A stretch of 64,000 nt of DNA from Thalassospira sp. (lineage in GTDB: Bacteria > Pseudomonadota > Alphaproteobacteria > Rhodospirillales > Thalassospiraceae). The position numbers and the translations under genes were made by a program. The notes beneath the pieces were generated by a model. The model saw only the letters and a program-made list of their open reading frames with translations, made no database searches and was not told the DNA's origin. The stretch lies in assembly GCF_002709775.1 (NCBI RefSeq), contig NZ_PAQR01000011.1:101306-165305 (forward strand). The letters run 5' to 3'. Shown piece by piece: positions 1 through 9,257 of this stretch. Each line of letters opens with the position of its first letter. Position 1 is the first letter of the stretch.

Positions 1-1
1 T

Positions 2-1093
2 TTTCTCGCGGTGCTGGTGGTGGCGACACCCTGTCCGCTTCTGATTGCCATTCCGATCACGGTGATGAGTGCGATTTCGATTGCCGCCCGGCGCGGCATT
101 GTCGTGCGTGATCCGACCGTTCTGGAAAGCTTGCCGACCTGCCAGACGGCGATTTTCGATAAGACCGGCACGCTCACCTATGGCCGACCGGAACTGGTGG
201 AGGTTCTGGCGGGGCCGGAATTTGATGGCGATCTTGTCTTGCGGTTGGCCGCCAGTCTGGAACGTTATTCCAAGCATCCGCTGGCCTCGGCCGTTTTGAC
301 CGCAGCACGTGACCGCAAACTTCCGCTTGATGAGGTCAATCACGCCTCGGAAAAGCCGGGGCAGGGGTTAAGCGGGCAGGTCGATGGCCACGAAGTCGCC
401 GTTACCCATCGCAACAAACTGATGAAGTCCGATCCCGAGATCGCGCGGCTTTTGCCCGATACGGCGGCCGGGCTTGAATGCGTTGTGCTGGTCGATGGCA
501 AATATGGCGCGACCTTCCGCTTCCGCGATACGCCGCGCGCCGAGGGCGAAAGCTTCGTCGGTCATCTGGGCGAAATCCATCACTTCAACAAGGTGATGCT
601 GCTTTCCGGTGATCGCGAAAGCGAGGTCAGCTATCTTTCCGAACTGCTCGGCATTTCCGAAAGCCTGGCGTCACAAAGCCCGGAGCAGAAAGTCGCCATC
701 GTCCGCGAAGAAACCGCCAAGGCCCCAACCCTTTTCATGGGCGATGGCATCAATGATGCCCCGGCACTGGCCGTTGCCACGGTCGGTATCGCCTTTGGCA
801 AGGAAAGTGCCGTTACCGCCGATGCCGCCGGTGTGGTAATTCCCGAGGCATCACTGGTTACAGTCGATGAGCTGCTTCACATCAGCATGGCGATGCGCCG
901 CATCCTTTTGCAAAGCGTGATCGGCGGCATGGTGCTGTCCATCGTCGCGATGGGCTTTGCCGCAGGCGGCTATATCACCCCGGTCGCAGGGGCGCTGCTT
1001 CAGGAAGGCATTGATGTGATCGCGATCCTCAATGCACTGAGGTTGGCAATTGCGCACGATATTGATGCCGATATTCACGAGGATACGTTTTAG
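2..1093 (+). CDS. heavy-metal translocating P1B-type ATPase, 3' part (5' end outside window)
   Basis: This is the C-terminal part of an integral inner-membrane metal-export ATPase; the reading frame is open to the window edge, so the start lies upstream. Seen in order: the transmembrane metal-site motif TPCP in the first visible helix, the phosphorylation motif DKTGTLT about 50 residues in, the ATP-binding-domain motif KHPL, the hinge motif GDGINDAP, and two C-terminal hydrophobic helices. The family couples ATP hydrolysis to export of soft or transition metals. The P-C element is preceded by T and followed by P-L, so it reads TPC rather than the CPC of typical Cu or Zn/Cd pumps; the metal is therefore uncertain. 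The stop overlaps the convergent helicase stop by 4 bases. Confidence 0.9.
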   Translation, partial: FLAVLVVATPCPLLIAIPITVMSAISIAARRGIVVRDPTVLESLPTCQTAIFDKTGTLTYGRPELVEVLAGPEFDGDLVLRLAASLERYSKHPLASAVLTAARDRKLPLDEVNHASEKPGQGLSGQVDGHEVAVTHRNKLMKSDPEIARLLPDTAAGLECVVLVDGKYGATFRFRDTPRAEGESFVGHLGEIHHFNKVMLLSGDRESEVSYLSELLGISESLASQSPEQKVAIVREETAKAPTLFMGDGINDAPALAVATVGIAFGKESAVTADAAGVVIPEASLVTVDELLHISMAMRRILLQSVIGGMVLSIVAMGFAAGGYITPVAGALLQEGIDVIAILNALRLAIAHDIDADIHEDTF

Positions 1094-3861
1094 GCGTCGT
1101 CATTCCGCAAAAACGCCCGCGTCTGCTCAATCGCTTCACGCAGGCCGACACGCTGGACTTCGACGTCTTCCGGGAAGGCGCCCAGAAGTCGTGATGGCAT
1201 GCGGTTATCAAGCAGGACAAACACCCCGCGATCTTCTGCGCGCCGGACAAGGCGGCCAAATGCCTGCTTCATGCGAAGCCTTGTGAGCATGTCGTCATAG
1301 CGCGCACCGTGGAAGGCAGATTTTCGCGCACGGTGCAGGATATCGGGGCGCGGCCAGGGCACTCGGTCAAAGACGATCAGGCGCAAGCTATCACCCGGCA
1401 CATCGACACCGTCACGCACCGCATCTGTCCCAAGCAAGCAGGCGTCGCGTTCGACCCGGAAAATGTCGATGAGTGTCGATACATCCATGCCATCAATATG
1501 CTGGGCCAGAAGCTGCAAACCCGCATCATCCATCGGCCCGGTCAGGCGTTCATAAATCGCCCGCAGACGTGTGATGGCGGTAAACAGTCCAAGTGCGCCG
1601 CCACCCGATGCCAGAAACAGCTCGCGATAGGCGGCTGCAACATGGTCCGGGTTGTCGCGACCAAGGTCATTGACGATGAATACGCGGGTCTGTTCGGCAT
1701 AGTTATACGGGCTTTTCATTGCCGCCCGGATGGCAGGCAGCGGCATGTGCGATGCCCCCGTGCGGTCCTCGGCCACGGCCCAGTCGAAATCTTCGTCACC
1801 TGTGCCATCACGGAGCGTGGCGGATGTCACCACCATGCCATGTGCGGTGGGCGCAAGCGACGTGGTCAGTGGGATGGTTGGATCCAGGTAATGGCGATGC
1901 ATGCCGACATCAAAATCCCGGCCAAACTGGCGTTCAATCGCAAACCAGTCGACAAAGGTTTTTGGTGTTTTCTCCACCAGCGATGCCAGCATTTCACGCC
2001 ACGCGCCGACCTGCATGATCGCGCGGCGTTCAAGCGACCGGATGGCGGCGTCAAGGCGCTGGCGTTCGGCTGAATCAAGCTCATCGGCCTTTTCGTCCAA
2101 CATATGGGCGATGATCTTGATCAGCGATTTGGCGGGTTTTTCCATGGCCTCCAGCGCGCGGTCGAGATCCGCCGCACTGGCAAGAACTTCGTTGATCGCC
2201 GGTTTGCAATCGGTTTCGATCGAGTAGCCGCGATCCCCCTCGGCGGACCTTGCCATCACCTGCGCGCGAACATGGGCAAGGAATGTTTCCGCCGGGCCCT
2301 TGGCATGTTGTGAGCCGTCGTGAATGCGCGACAGCCACCCCTGTTCGGGCAAGCATTGGGCGGCGACAATCACCGCATTGACCGCATCGCGTAGCTCGTC
2401 GCGATCAAGGATCAGGGTTTCAAGCCGCTGCTTGAGACCACGGGCACGCGATGATCCCTTTTGCTCGGCACCCAGCAGCCAGCGACGGAGTTCCTGCCCC
2501 TCCATCCCGGTCAGGTGCGATGAAAATGCCTTATCTGCCGCATCAAAAAGGTGATGGCCCTCGTCAAACACATAGCGTGTGGGCATAGAGGCATCATCAA
2601 GCCCACCGAGTGCTGCCTGCACCATGACAAGCGCATGGTTGGCGACCACGATCTCGGCCGAACGGGCACGGCGCACCGTCTTTTCAACAAAGCATTTGGA
2701 ATAATGCGGGCAGGCGGCATAGATGCATTCGCCGCGCTGATCGGCCAGCGCCCCGGTAAAGCGGTTGCCGAGCAGTTCGGTCAGCCAGGCGGGGAAATCC
2801 CCCCCGACCATATCGCCATCGCGGGTATGCGAGGCCCAGCGGGCAATCAGGCCAAGCGGGGTGGCTTGATGCGGTTGTTGGGCAAGCGGCCTTTGCGCTT
2901 CTTCGAAATTAAGCAGGCAGAAATAGTTTTCCCGGCCCTTGCGCACGACGGCCTTCAGGCGCTTGTCCTTGGGGTCGTCATACAGGCGATCAAGTTCCTG
3001 ATCGATCTGGCGTTGCAGGTTGCGGGTATAGGTCGAAATCCACACTGCACCGTCATTCTTCTGCGCCCAAAGGGATGCCGGGGCGACATAGCCCAATGTC
3101 TTGCCGGTACCCGTTCCGGCCTCGGCCAAGACGATATTGGGCGCGCCATCATGCAGACGCGGGCCAAAGGCGGAGCAAACAGAAGACGCATAGTCAGCCT
3201 GTTGCGGGCGCTCTTCCGCCCCTTCGCCAAGAAGCTCCTTCAGGCGTTTACGCGCATCCTTGGGATCAACCGGATGGTTGGCCGGTGGGGGTGGCGGGGC
3301 ATGCTCGGCCCATTCGCCCAATTTCTTCCAGACCTTGAGCCCCTCATACACCGCATAGCGGTGCGGGCCATCGCCATCGGCACCGAGCGCCGCCAGAACC
3401 GACACACCCCACGGCCAATGACCGCGCGCCATCGGCCATGCGATGGATAGTGCCGGACCACGTTTGTTGCGATGAAGGGTGGCGAGTTCCTGCAAAAGGC
3501 GCTTCATGGCCTCTGCCAGTGCCTCTGCCTGACCAATCAGGTCATCTGCCGGTTTCTGTCCCGTCGCAAGGGCAATACCGCGCGGGGTCGGCACACAGAA
3601 TTGTGCCGGGCGGACAAAGGCAAACAATTCCAACAGGTCATGGGCCGGAAACGGATCGGATTTCAGGCGTCGGGCACAGGCCGGGGTATGAACCAGAATG
3701 GGGCGCGATGACCGGGCGCGCTTGGCAGCAGCCCCGTGCGGGAGTTCCTCAATCTCGCCATCGGGCGATAAAAACACGGCATGACGCAATCCAACGACCA
3801 TGACAGGGGCGTTGGGTGGCATGAAACGCGGTTGGGACTCTTCGGAACGATCATCGAACAT
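1090..3861 (-). CDS. DinG/XPD-like ATP-dependent DNA helicase (superfamily 2)
   Basis: A 923-residue helicase of the Fe-S-containing DinG/XPD type, expected to unwind DNA 5' to 3' during repair or replication-fork restart. Visible motifs from the chosen start: Walker A GTGTGKT near residue 250, DEGHH (DEAH box) near 434, and between them a cysteine set (C near 314, then CIYAACPHYSKC near 377-388) fitting the 4Fe-4S domain. The C-terminal helicase half includes VTSATL and a final arginine-rich motif VI-like stretch. A longer frame opens at 3969 but would overlap the divergent AraC gene, so the ATG at 3861 is preferred. The roughly 230-residue N-terminal extension before Walker A is longer than in E. 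coli DinG; alphaproteobacterial members commonly have one. It converges on the metal ATPase. Confidence 0.88.
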   Translation of the reverse strand: MFDDRSEESQPRFMPPNAPVMVVGLRHAVFLSPDGEIEELPHGAAAKRARSSRPILVHTPACARRLKSDPFPAHDLLELFAFVRPAQFCVPTPRGIALATGQKPADDLIGQAEALAEAMKRLLQELATLHRNKRGPALSIAWPMARGHWPWGVSVLAALGADGDGPHRYAVYEGLKVWKKLGEWAEHAPPPPPANHPVDPKDARKRLKELLGEGAEERPQQADYASSVCSAFGPRLHDGAPNIVLAEAGTGTGKTLGYVAPASLWAQKNDGAVWISTYTRNLQRQIDQELDRLYDDPKDKRLKAVVRKGRENYFCLLNFEEAQRPLAQQPHQATPLGLIARWASHTRDGDMVGGDFPAWLTELLGNRFTGALADQRGECIYAACPHYSKCFVEKTVRRARSAEIVVANHALVMVQAALGGLDDASMPTRYVFDEGHHLFDAADKAFSSHLTGMEGQELRRWLLGAEQKGSSRARGLKQRLETLILDRDELRDAVNAVIVAAQCLPEQGWLSRIHDGSQHAKGPAETFLAHVRAQVMARSAEGDRGYSIETDCKPAINEVLASAADLDRALEAMEKPAKSLIKIIAHMLDEKADELDSAERQRLDAAIRSLERRAIMQVGAWREMLASLVEKTPKTFVDWFAIERQFGRDFDVGMHRHYLDPTIPLTTSLAPTAHGMVVTSATLRDGTGDEDFDWAVAEDRTGASHMPLPAIRAAMKSPYNYAEQTRVFIVNDLGRDNPDHVAAAYRELFLASGGGALGLFTAITRLRAIYERLTGPMDDAGLQLLAQHIDGMDVSTLIDIFRVERDACLLGTDAVRDGVDVPGDSLRLIVFDRVPWPRPDILHRARKSAFHGARYDDMLTRLRMKQAFGRLVRRAEDRGVFVLLDNRMPSRLLGAFPEDVEVQRVGLREAIEQTRAFLRNDDA

Positions 3862-3962
3862 TTGGGGCACTATAAGCAGACAGCGACAGTGGCGCCACCG
3901 GGGAAATTGACCTATCTTGGAATTTATAAAGCAAATACCCGATGACAAGAAGACGGACCGCA

Positions 3963-4817
3963 ATGGCAACCCCCAATACCCGCAATCAGCATTTCTGGCG
4001 CGACGACGCCATGCCGTTCGTCGAGCTCAGGCGCGTGGTTGACGGGCATTCGGTTTGTTATGAACGCCACAGCCATGACACCTTTTCGATTGGCACGGTG
4101 AAGGGGGGCTTCAGCACCTATTGGAACCGGGGCAAGACCCATGAAACCCAAGCAGGATCGGTTGTGATCCTTAATCCCGAGGACGTGCATGGCTGCAACC
4201 CGGTCAAGGGGGCGGATTGGGTTTATGACATGCTGTTTGTCGATCCGGACTGGCTGCTTGATCTTCAGATTGAACTCGATGCCGATGCGGCCGGGAAGTT
4301 CGCGATGTTTTCCGACACGCTGAGCCATGATCCGCATCTTTATGACGGCTTGCTGGATCTCGCCGATACGCTGGCCAATCCGGATGTGGATATTCTCGGC
4401 AAGGAAACGGCGATGGTGTCGTTCTTTGGTGATCTGCATGTGAAGCTTGATCGGCGCGGGGTGCTGGATGGTGCGGCGGGGGTTACTGGCGCGCTCCATG
4501 ATCGCAAGATGGCACGTGTGGGCGAATATATCCGCACCCATTGTGCGAAGAATATCGGGCTTGATGAACTGGCCGGGTTGGTTGGCTATTCGCGGTCGCA
4601 CCTGGTGCGGGCGTTTAAAAAGGCCTTTGGCATGACGCCTTATGCCTATCTGATCAATTGCCGGGTCCAGCGCGCGCGTCATGCGCTTAGGCAGGGCGAA
4701 AAGATCGTTGATGTTGCCCTTGAAACCGGCTTTGCCGACCAGGCGCATTTCCAGCGCATTTTCAAACGACTGATGGCGACCACACCCCGGCAATATGCCC
4801 GCGCGCAAGCCGCGTAA
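3963..4817 (+). CDS. AraC-family transcriptional regulator (cupin + double HTH)
   Basis: A 284-residue DNA-binding regulator. The N-terminal half has the AraC-type cupin sensor pattern (RHSHDTFSIG, then a PEDVHGCNP turn). The last 100 residues contain two helix-turn-helix units (LDELAGLVGYSRSHLVRAFKKAFG, and KIVDVALETGFADQAHFQRIFKR read in part) typical of AraC/XylS. An in-frame ATG at 3942 is possible, but neither start has a strong ribosome-binding site; the shorter product resembles the family start better. It points towards a LysE-family exporter gene, a frequent genomic partner of this regulator type, so control of amino-acid or small-metabolite export is a reasonable inference. The ligand is unknown. 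Confidence 0.85.
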   Translation: MATPNTRNQHFWRDDAMPFVELRRVVDGHSVCYERHSHDTFSIGTVKGGFSTYWNRGKTHETQAGSVVILNPEDVHGCNPVKGADWVYDMLFVDPDWLLDLQIELDADAAGKFAMFSDTLSHDPHLYDGLLDLADTLANPDVDILGKETAMVSFFGDLHVKLDRRGVLDGAAGVTGALHDRKMARVGEYIRTHCAKNIGLDELAGLVGYSRSHLVRAFKKAFGMTPYAYLINCRVQRARHALRQGEKIVDVALETGFADQAHFQRIFKRLMATTPRQYARAQAA

Positions 4818-4830
4818 GTTGGAGCTGTGG

Positions 4831-4896
4831 ATGCCCGCTTTCGCGGGCATGACAGGTAAGGCTCAGTTATACTGTCATTCCCGCGAAGGCGGGAAT
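4831..4896. repeat. BIME-like pair of REP palindromes (copy A)
   Basis: Two palindromes in inverted orientation lie between the convergent AraC and LysE genes: ATGCCCGCTTTCGCGGGCAT at 4831-4850 and ATTCCCGCGAAGGCGGGAAT at 4877-4896, flanked internally by GACAG and TGTC. The same CCCGC-NNNN-GCGGG design recurs at 41479, 43613, 48643 and 56282 inside the phage-like block. This arrangement fits a REP/BIME element. It could also act as a bidirectional RNA-stabilising or terminating hairpin. Confidence 0.75.
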
Positions 4897-4923
4897 CTCT
4901 CGCCGGATGTGGTGCAGGCGGAT

Positions 4924-5526
4924 TTATCCCAAAACCAGATAAGCGGCACTGGCGATCAAAAGCACCGCCATCGCCCGGTTGAATGCCCGAATGCGTGATG
5001 GCTCGCCAAGGAAGCGCGACAAAAACGCGCCGGTATAGGCCCAGCACGCGACCGAAGCAAAACAGATCACGAAATAGATCGCGGTAAATTCCCAGATCAA
5101 TGCGGGCGCGCCGGACGCAGCATAGGCGCCCATCCCGGCAATCGATGCCAGCCAGGCCTTGGGATTGACCCATTGCATGATGGCCCCGGTGATGGCCTTC
5201 GGCCCGGATGCCGCATCGCCCTTGCCCAGTTCGCCGTTCGAGGTCGCCAGTTTCCACGCCATGAAAAGCAGGAACGCCACGCCGGCCCATTGAATGACGG
5301 TGGTCAGTTGCGGGAAGGCGTCCAGCATTTCATGCAGACCTAATCCGATCAAAAGCAATAACAGGCAAAAGCCCGCTGTCGCGCCAAACACAAGGCGAAG
5401 TGATGGGCGAAAGCCATATTGCACACCCGAACTCAGCACCAGAATATTGACCGGTCCCGGCGTGATGGAGGCTGCCAAGGCAAAGGCTGCCATGGAAAGA
5501 TAAAGGCTGAGTGTGGCGCTGAGCAT
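4924..5526 (-). CDS. LysE-family amino-acid exporter
   Basis: A 200-residue inner-membrane protein of the LysE/RhtB family that exports amino acids or homoserine-lactone-like metabolites. The hallmark SITPGPVN follows the first helix, and about six hydrophobic segments follow, with the family pattern WVNPKAW in the middle (MQWVNPKAWLAS). The ATG at 5526 is chosen because GAGGA lies about ten bases upstream and it gives the usual family length; an ATG at 5553 adds nine residues without a ribosome-binding site. It is convergent with the AraC-type gene, with the REP pair between them. The exported substrate cannot be deduced. Confidence 0.88.
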   Translation of the reverse strand: MLSATLSLYLSMAAFALAASITPGPVNILVLSSGVQYGFRPSLRLVFGATAGFCLLLLLIGLGLHEMLDAFPQLTTVIQWAGVAFLLFMAWKLATSNGELGKGDAASGPKAITGAIMQWVNPKAWLASIAGMGAYAASGAPALIWEFTAIYFVICFASVACWAYTGAFLSRFLGEPSRIRAFNRAMAVLLIASAAYLVLG

Positions 5527-5636
5527 GCGTGGTGTTTCCTCATTGATCGGCATTCTGTGGGGAAGGAGCCGTGTTTGTTATCAAGGAGGATGGCAAATGC
5601 GCGTCGGGAATTATTGAACGATATTGCTCAGGCAGT

Positions 5637-6098
5637 CTAAATGCCGAATGCCTCGGCCAGTGCAGATGCGCCACCGGCAATCATGGCATAGCGCGCCGCC
5701 TTGCCAATCGTCACCAGAATGATGAAGGGCACAAAGCGTACGCGCATCACCCCGGCAAACAGCGTCAGCGGATCACCAATGATCGGAAGCCAGGCGAGCA
5801 ACAGCGACCAAAGCCCGTATTTGGCAAACCAGCGCGATGCCCGATCAAGGGCCTCTGCCGATACGGGAAACCAGCGCTTGTGTTTGAAATGCTCGGCATA
5901 AAGACCAAGCCACCAGTTCACCAAAGACCCCAAAACATTGCCAGCGGTTGCGATAACAACAAGCAGCCATACCGCATGATCACCAGACGCAATGAGGGCA
6001 GCCAAAGCCGCCTCGGAAGTGCCGGGCAGGATGGTTGCGGATGTCAGGGCCGAGAAAAAGAGGCCGGCATAAAGGGCTAGTTCGGTGCTCATCCCCAT
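5637..6098 (-). CDS. YqaA-family (DedA/SNARE-associated) membrane protein
   Basis: A 153-residue membrane protein of the YqaA branch of the DedA/VTT family. Seen: an N-terminal hydrophobic segment with ILPGTSEAALAAL, the family-typical GNVLGSLVNWWLG, and the conserved WLPIIGDPLTLFAGVMRV followed by a last helix. DedA-type proteins are linked to membrane lipid flipping and envelope homeostasis; a function for YqaA itself is not firmly established. Methionine 3 (6092) is an alternative start. It stands alone, upstream of the LysE gene on the same strand but 110 bases away. Confidence 0.82.
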   Translation of the reverse strand: MGMSTELALYAGLFFSALTSATILPGTSEAALAALIASGDHAVWLLVVIATAGNVLGSLVNWWLGLYAEHFKHKRWFPVSAEALDRASRWFAKYGLWSLLLAWLPIIGDPLTLFAGVMRVRFVPFIILVTIGKAARYAMIAGGASALAEAFGI

Positions 6099-6139
6099 CA
6101 GTTAGCGTGCTTTTGGGGGCTGGTCCAGCAGGATCGGGC

Positions 6140-6176
6140 GCAAAGAAAAAGCCCGACCGTGAACGGCCGGGCTTTG
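6140..6176 (-). terminator. intrinsic terminator downstream of the pdxA-like gene
   Basis: On the minus strand AAAGCCCGGCCGTTCACGGT folds with the following CGGGCTTT and then runs into TTTTTCTTTG. A GC-rich stem with a U tract 25 bases after the dehydrogenase stop is a standard rho-independent terminator. Confidence 0.85.
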
Positions 6177-6201
6177 AGATTAAGTCTTGGCAAGTTGCTG
6201 C

Positions 6202-7224
6202 TTAGGCAACCGGGCCAATTGCCCGATCCTGTGGGGCAAGCTGCACGCCATACCGGATGGCTGCCACCAGGCTTTCGTAGCTGGCGATGCCTTTACCGGC
6301 GATATCGAACGCTGTGCCGTGATCGACCGATGTGCGGATGATCCCTCCCTTCAGGCCGACGGTGATGTTGACACCCTCGTCAATCGACTGAACCTTGACC
6401 GGGCCGTGACCCTGATCGTGATAGCAGGCAACAATGACATCGAAGTCACCGCGGGTCGCACGGTAAAACAGGGTGTCGGCCGGAAGCGGTCCCTGAACAT
6501 CGATGCCTTCCTTCTGGGCGCGTTCGATGCCGGGGATGAGTTTTTCCTCTTCCTCGCCTTCGCCAAACAGGCCGTTTTCACCGGCATGCGGATTGATGCC
6601 GCAAACCGCAATGCGCGGCGATGTCTGACCGGCCTTGGACAAGGTGTCGTGGGCCAGTTTGATGACCTGATAAGTGCGTTCGGGATTGATGCGACGGATC
6701 GCTTCAAGCAGACCGACATGAGTGGTCAGGTGAATGACCTTCATTTTCGGGGTCGCCAGCATCATCGAATAGCTGTCGGTCCCGGTCAGTTCTGCCAGAA
6801 TTTCGGTATGACCAGGGAAGATATGCCCGCCGGCATGCAGGGCTTCCTTGTTGAGCGGAGCGGTGACAATCGCTGCCACGCGCTCTGCCTTGGCCATATC
6901 GATTGCAGCACTCAGATATTCAAAGGCGGCATGACCGGCCTTGGCATTGACCTTGCCAAATGGCAGATCGCCAAGATCAAAACCCGGATCAGCGCACAGA
7001 ACGGTGCCCATTTCCGGTTCCTGCGGGACCGGGTCGGATGGCAGGAATGTCTTGATATCGAATTTTGCACCAACAATGTCGCGGGCGATGGCAAGTTTGG
7101 CCGCATCACCAATCACGATCGGACGGGCCATTTCATAGGTCTGCGGATCGTCCACTGTGCGGGCGACGATTTCCGGGCCTACACCACAAACATCGCCCAT
7201 GGTGATTGCTACGATCGGTTTCAT
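6202..7224 (-). CDS. PdxA-family 4-phosphate dehydrogenase, probably PdxA2 type (D-threonate/D-erythronate 4-phosphate)
   Basis: A 340-residue NAD-dependent, divalent-metal-dependent oxidative decarboxylase. PdxA residues are present: the N-terminal GDVCGVGPE motif, PGHTE near 137-141, and metal-ligand candidates H169, H213 (NPHAGE) and H269 (YHDQGH), then the C-terminal GIIRTSVDHGTAFDIAGKG. PdxA makes pyridoxal phosphate precursor, while the PdxA2 branch oxidises four-carbon acid-sugar 4-phosphates to DHAP and CO2. The neighbouring KdgT-type permease and DUF1537 kinase argue for the catabolic branch. It follows the permease gene after 33 bases on the same strand, so the two form an operon. 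A true biosynthetic PdxA role is not excluded from sequence alone. Confidence 0.85.
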   Translation of the reverse strand: MKPIVAITMGDVCGVGPEIVARTVDDPQTYEMARPIVIGDAAKLAIARDIVGAKFDIKTFLPSDPVPQEPEMGTVLCADPGFDLGDLPFGKVNAKAGHAAFEYLSAAIDMAKAERVAAIVTAPLNKEALHAGGHIFPGHTEILAELTGTDSYSMMLATPKMKVIHLTTHVGLLEAIRRINPERTYQVIKLAHDTLSKAGQTSPRIAVCGINPHAGENGLFGEGEEEEKLIPGIERAQKEGIDVQGPLPADTLFYRATRGDFDVIVACYHDQGHGPVKVQSIDEGVNITVGLKGGIIRTSVDHGTAFDIAGKGIASYESLVAAIRYGVQLAPQDRAIGPVA

Positions 7225-7257
7225 GTTAATACCTTCTTTTATCTGGGTGCCGGGGAC

Positions 7258-8262
7258 TTAGGCGGTTGTTTCGCTTGTCCCGGCGGTGTCGTCTTCCTTG
7301 TCCTCGGTCAGGCCCGTCAGATCGGTGCGTTTGACCAGGAACGAAATATAGATGGGCAACAGGATGGCCGTTGTAACGGTCGAAGCAGCTACCTGAACCG
7401 TTGCAAGATCGGCCAGCTGACCAAACAGCGGGTTGGCCGCGGCAATTGCCATCGGGGTCGCAACAGCGTTTCCGGCGGTCGAGCCTTCGGATGCGCCGAC
7501 GATCGGGTTCCATTTAAAGAAGCGGAAGACCAGATAGCCGACCGTACCGGTGATAAAGACCGTCATCAGGCCGATCAGGATACCGGCAAGACCACCTTCG
7601 ATGATCGCCTGGAAATCGATGCCCATGCCCAGTGCAAAGGCAAAGAACGGGATCAGCATGTCGCTGCCCTTGGCAAGAAAGCGGCGCAATTCGTGATCAA
7701 GGTTGCCAAGAACCATACCGACTACGATCGGCAGCAGGACGGCAACAAAGGAGATGATCGAGAAGAAACCTTCGACAAAGCCCATGGCGCCAAACACGGT
7801 CAGTGCAATCATGGTCAGGAACGGGCCATCATTGAGCGCAAGGATCGAATAGGCCGCCTTGTCATCGGCTTTGCCGTACTGGCCAACAATCGCGACGTAA
7901 AGACCACCGTTGGAGTTGGTCATCGCTGCGATGATGGCAATCGGCACCATGCCAAAGAACAGACCGCCGCTATCGGCCATGGCATAGGCCAGAAGACCAA
8001 CAGCGGCACCGGCAATCCATTTCACGACAAGAAGGGTAACACCCTTGGCGGCGGCTGTGCCGACATTGGAAAGGGTGATTTGCGCACCTGCACAGAGCAG
8101 GAACAGCGCGATCAGCGCGCTTGCGCTATTGACGAAAAGGGCTTCGGTGAAGTTGCCGATGCGCAAAAGGTCAGGAGCAAAGGTGTTGATGGTGGCGCCA
8201 AGCAAAAGCGGCACGATCATCATGCCACCTGGGATGCGTTCAAGGCTTTGTTTGATTCTCAT
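7258..8262 (-). CDS. 2-keto-3-deoxygluconate permease family (KdgT-type) sugar-acid importer
   Basis: A 334-residue inner-membrane proton symporter with about ten hydrophobic segments. KdgT-family signatures are visible: IPGGMMIVPLLLGA at the N terminus, AAMTNSNGGLY in the middle, and GASEGSTAGNAVATP near the C terminus. The ATG at 8262 is chosen because a strong GGGAGGAAACC ribosome-binding site lies just upstream; the frame stays open to 8373. The family imports keto-deoxy or aldonic acids. Its pairing with a PdxA2-type dehydrogenase and a DUF1537 kinase suggests uptake of a four-carbon acid sugar such as D-threonate rather than 2-keto-3-deoxygluconate. It is divergent from the DeoR gene. 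Confidence 0.87.
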   Translation of the reverse strand: MRIKQSLERIPGGMMIVPLLLGATINTFAPDLLRIGNFTEALFVNSASALIALFLLCAGAQITLSNVGTAAAKGVTLLVVKWIAGAAVGLLAYAMADSGGLFFGMVPIAIIAAMTNSNGGLYVAIVGQYGKADDKAAYSILALNDGPFLTMIALTVFGAMGFVEGFFSIISFVAVLLPIVVGMVLGNLDHELRRFLAKGSDMLIPFFAFALGMGIDFQAIIEGGLAGILIGLMTVFITGTVGYLVFRFFKWNPIVGASEGSTAGNAVATPMAIAAANPLFGQLADLATVQVAASTVTTAILLPIYISFLVKRTDLTGLTEDKEDDTAGTSETTA

Positions 8263-8474
8263 GGTTTCCTCCCGGAGAACAGACTTTGGGGCGATTTGTT
8301 TTCCCGTTTGATTTTGATTTCGGGTGGGAGAAAATGACACTAAATGAAACTTATTGGAAGAAAATATTGCCAAAAAGTGGGCGACGTTGCGCTATTTGCA
8401 CGTTTATGGAAGTTATTGGCTCGTCTTGGCGTGGGGAAATGTGCTATCACTCTGAAAAAATCGAGGAGACGATC

Positions 8475-9257
8475 ATGTTGCCAGCCAAGCGACGTGCCAG
8501 AATCATTGAATTCCTCCGCCGCGAGGAAATGGCATCTTTAAAGGAACTGGCCGAACGGCTGGACATGTCTGTGTCGACGATTCGGCGCGATGTGGAATAT
8601 CTTTGCACGACAGGCCATCTGACGCGCACCCATGGTGGCGCAATGATGAATGTCAGCGACCGCAAGGGGTTCGAGCCGGAAGCGGCAATTTCATCCGAAC
8701 TTGAAAGTGATGCCAAGCTGCGCATCGGGAAACGGGCCGCTGCCCTGATCCAGCCGGGCCAGACGGTGCTAATGGATAGCGGCACGACAACCGTGGCAGC
8801 CGCCGAGGCGCTGGTTGCACGCGATGTGCCGTTCACCGCCGTTACCAACGATCTTTCAATTGCGTCCATTTTCTCCCAAAGCCGTACCATAAATACCTTT
8901 GTGGCCGGCGGGAATGTCCGTCCGGGATCATCGACTTTGCTGGGGGCGTCAGCAGTTCGCATGATCGAACAATTGCGCGCCGATATCGCAATCATCGGGG
9001 CGCATGCAGTATCGACGGAAGGTCTTTCGGATTCATCGATCGAGCTTTGCGAAGTCAAGCGCGCCATCATTTCGGCAGCGGAGTTCGTGGTCTTGCTGGT
9101 CGATAGCAGCAAGTTTTTCAGCCGCAGTTTCAGCCTGTTTGGTGCACTTGAAGACATCGGGCTGATTATTACTGATGACCGGATTGATCCGGAAATCCTC
9201 AAAGAGCTCAAACAGCGCAACATACCGGTCGAGATGGTATCAGAAGAGGTAGCCTAA
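8475..9257 (+). CDS. DeoR-family transcriptional regulator of the first acid-sugar cluster
   Basis: A 260-residue DeoR repressor. The N-terminal winged HTH spans about residues 5-57 (SLKELAERLDMSVSTIRRDV then THGG), and the effector domain shows the sugar-phosphate pattern MDSGTTT near 100-106 followed by TNDLSIA. The frame is open further upstream, but ATG 8475 has GAGGAG seven bases before it and gives the canonical family start. It is divergent from the permease/dehydrogenase pair, and its stop overlaps the kinase start (TAATG), so regulator and kinase are translationally coupled. The likely effector is a phosphorylated pathway intermediate. No clear operator was identified in the 212-base divergent region. 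Confidence 0.88.
   Translation: MLPAKRRARIIEFLRREEMASLKELAERLDMSVSTIRRDVEYLCTTGHLTRTHGGAMMNVSDRKGFEPEAAISSELESDAKLRIGKRAAALIQPGQTVLMDSGTTTVAAAEALVARDVPFTAVTNDLSIASIFSQSRTINTFVAGGNVRPGSSTLLGASAVRMIEQLRADIAIIGAHAVSTEGLSDSSIELCEVKRAIISAAEFVVLLVDSSKFFSRSFSLFGALEDIGLIITDDRIDPEILKELKQRNIPVEMVSEEVA

Noticed and set aside
6187..8337. A 716-codon open frame on the plus strand opposite the dehydrogenase and permease genes
   Set aside because: Its translation has no recognisable motif or membrane pattern and is Gly/Arg/Asp/His-rich, as antisense frames of GC-biased genes are. The minus-strand genes carry clear family signatures.
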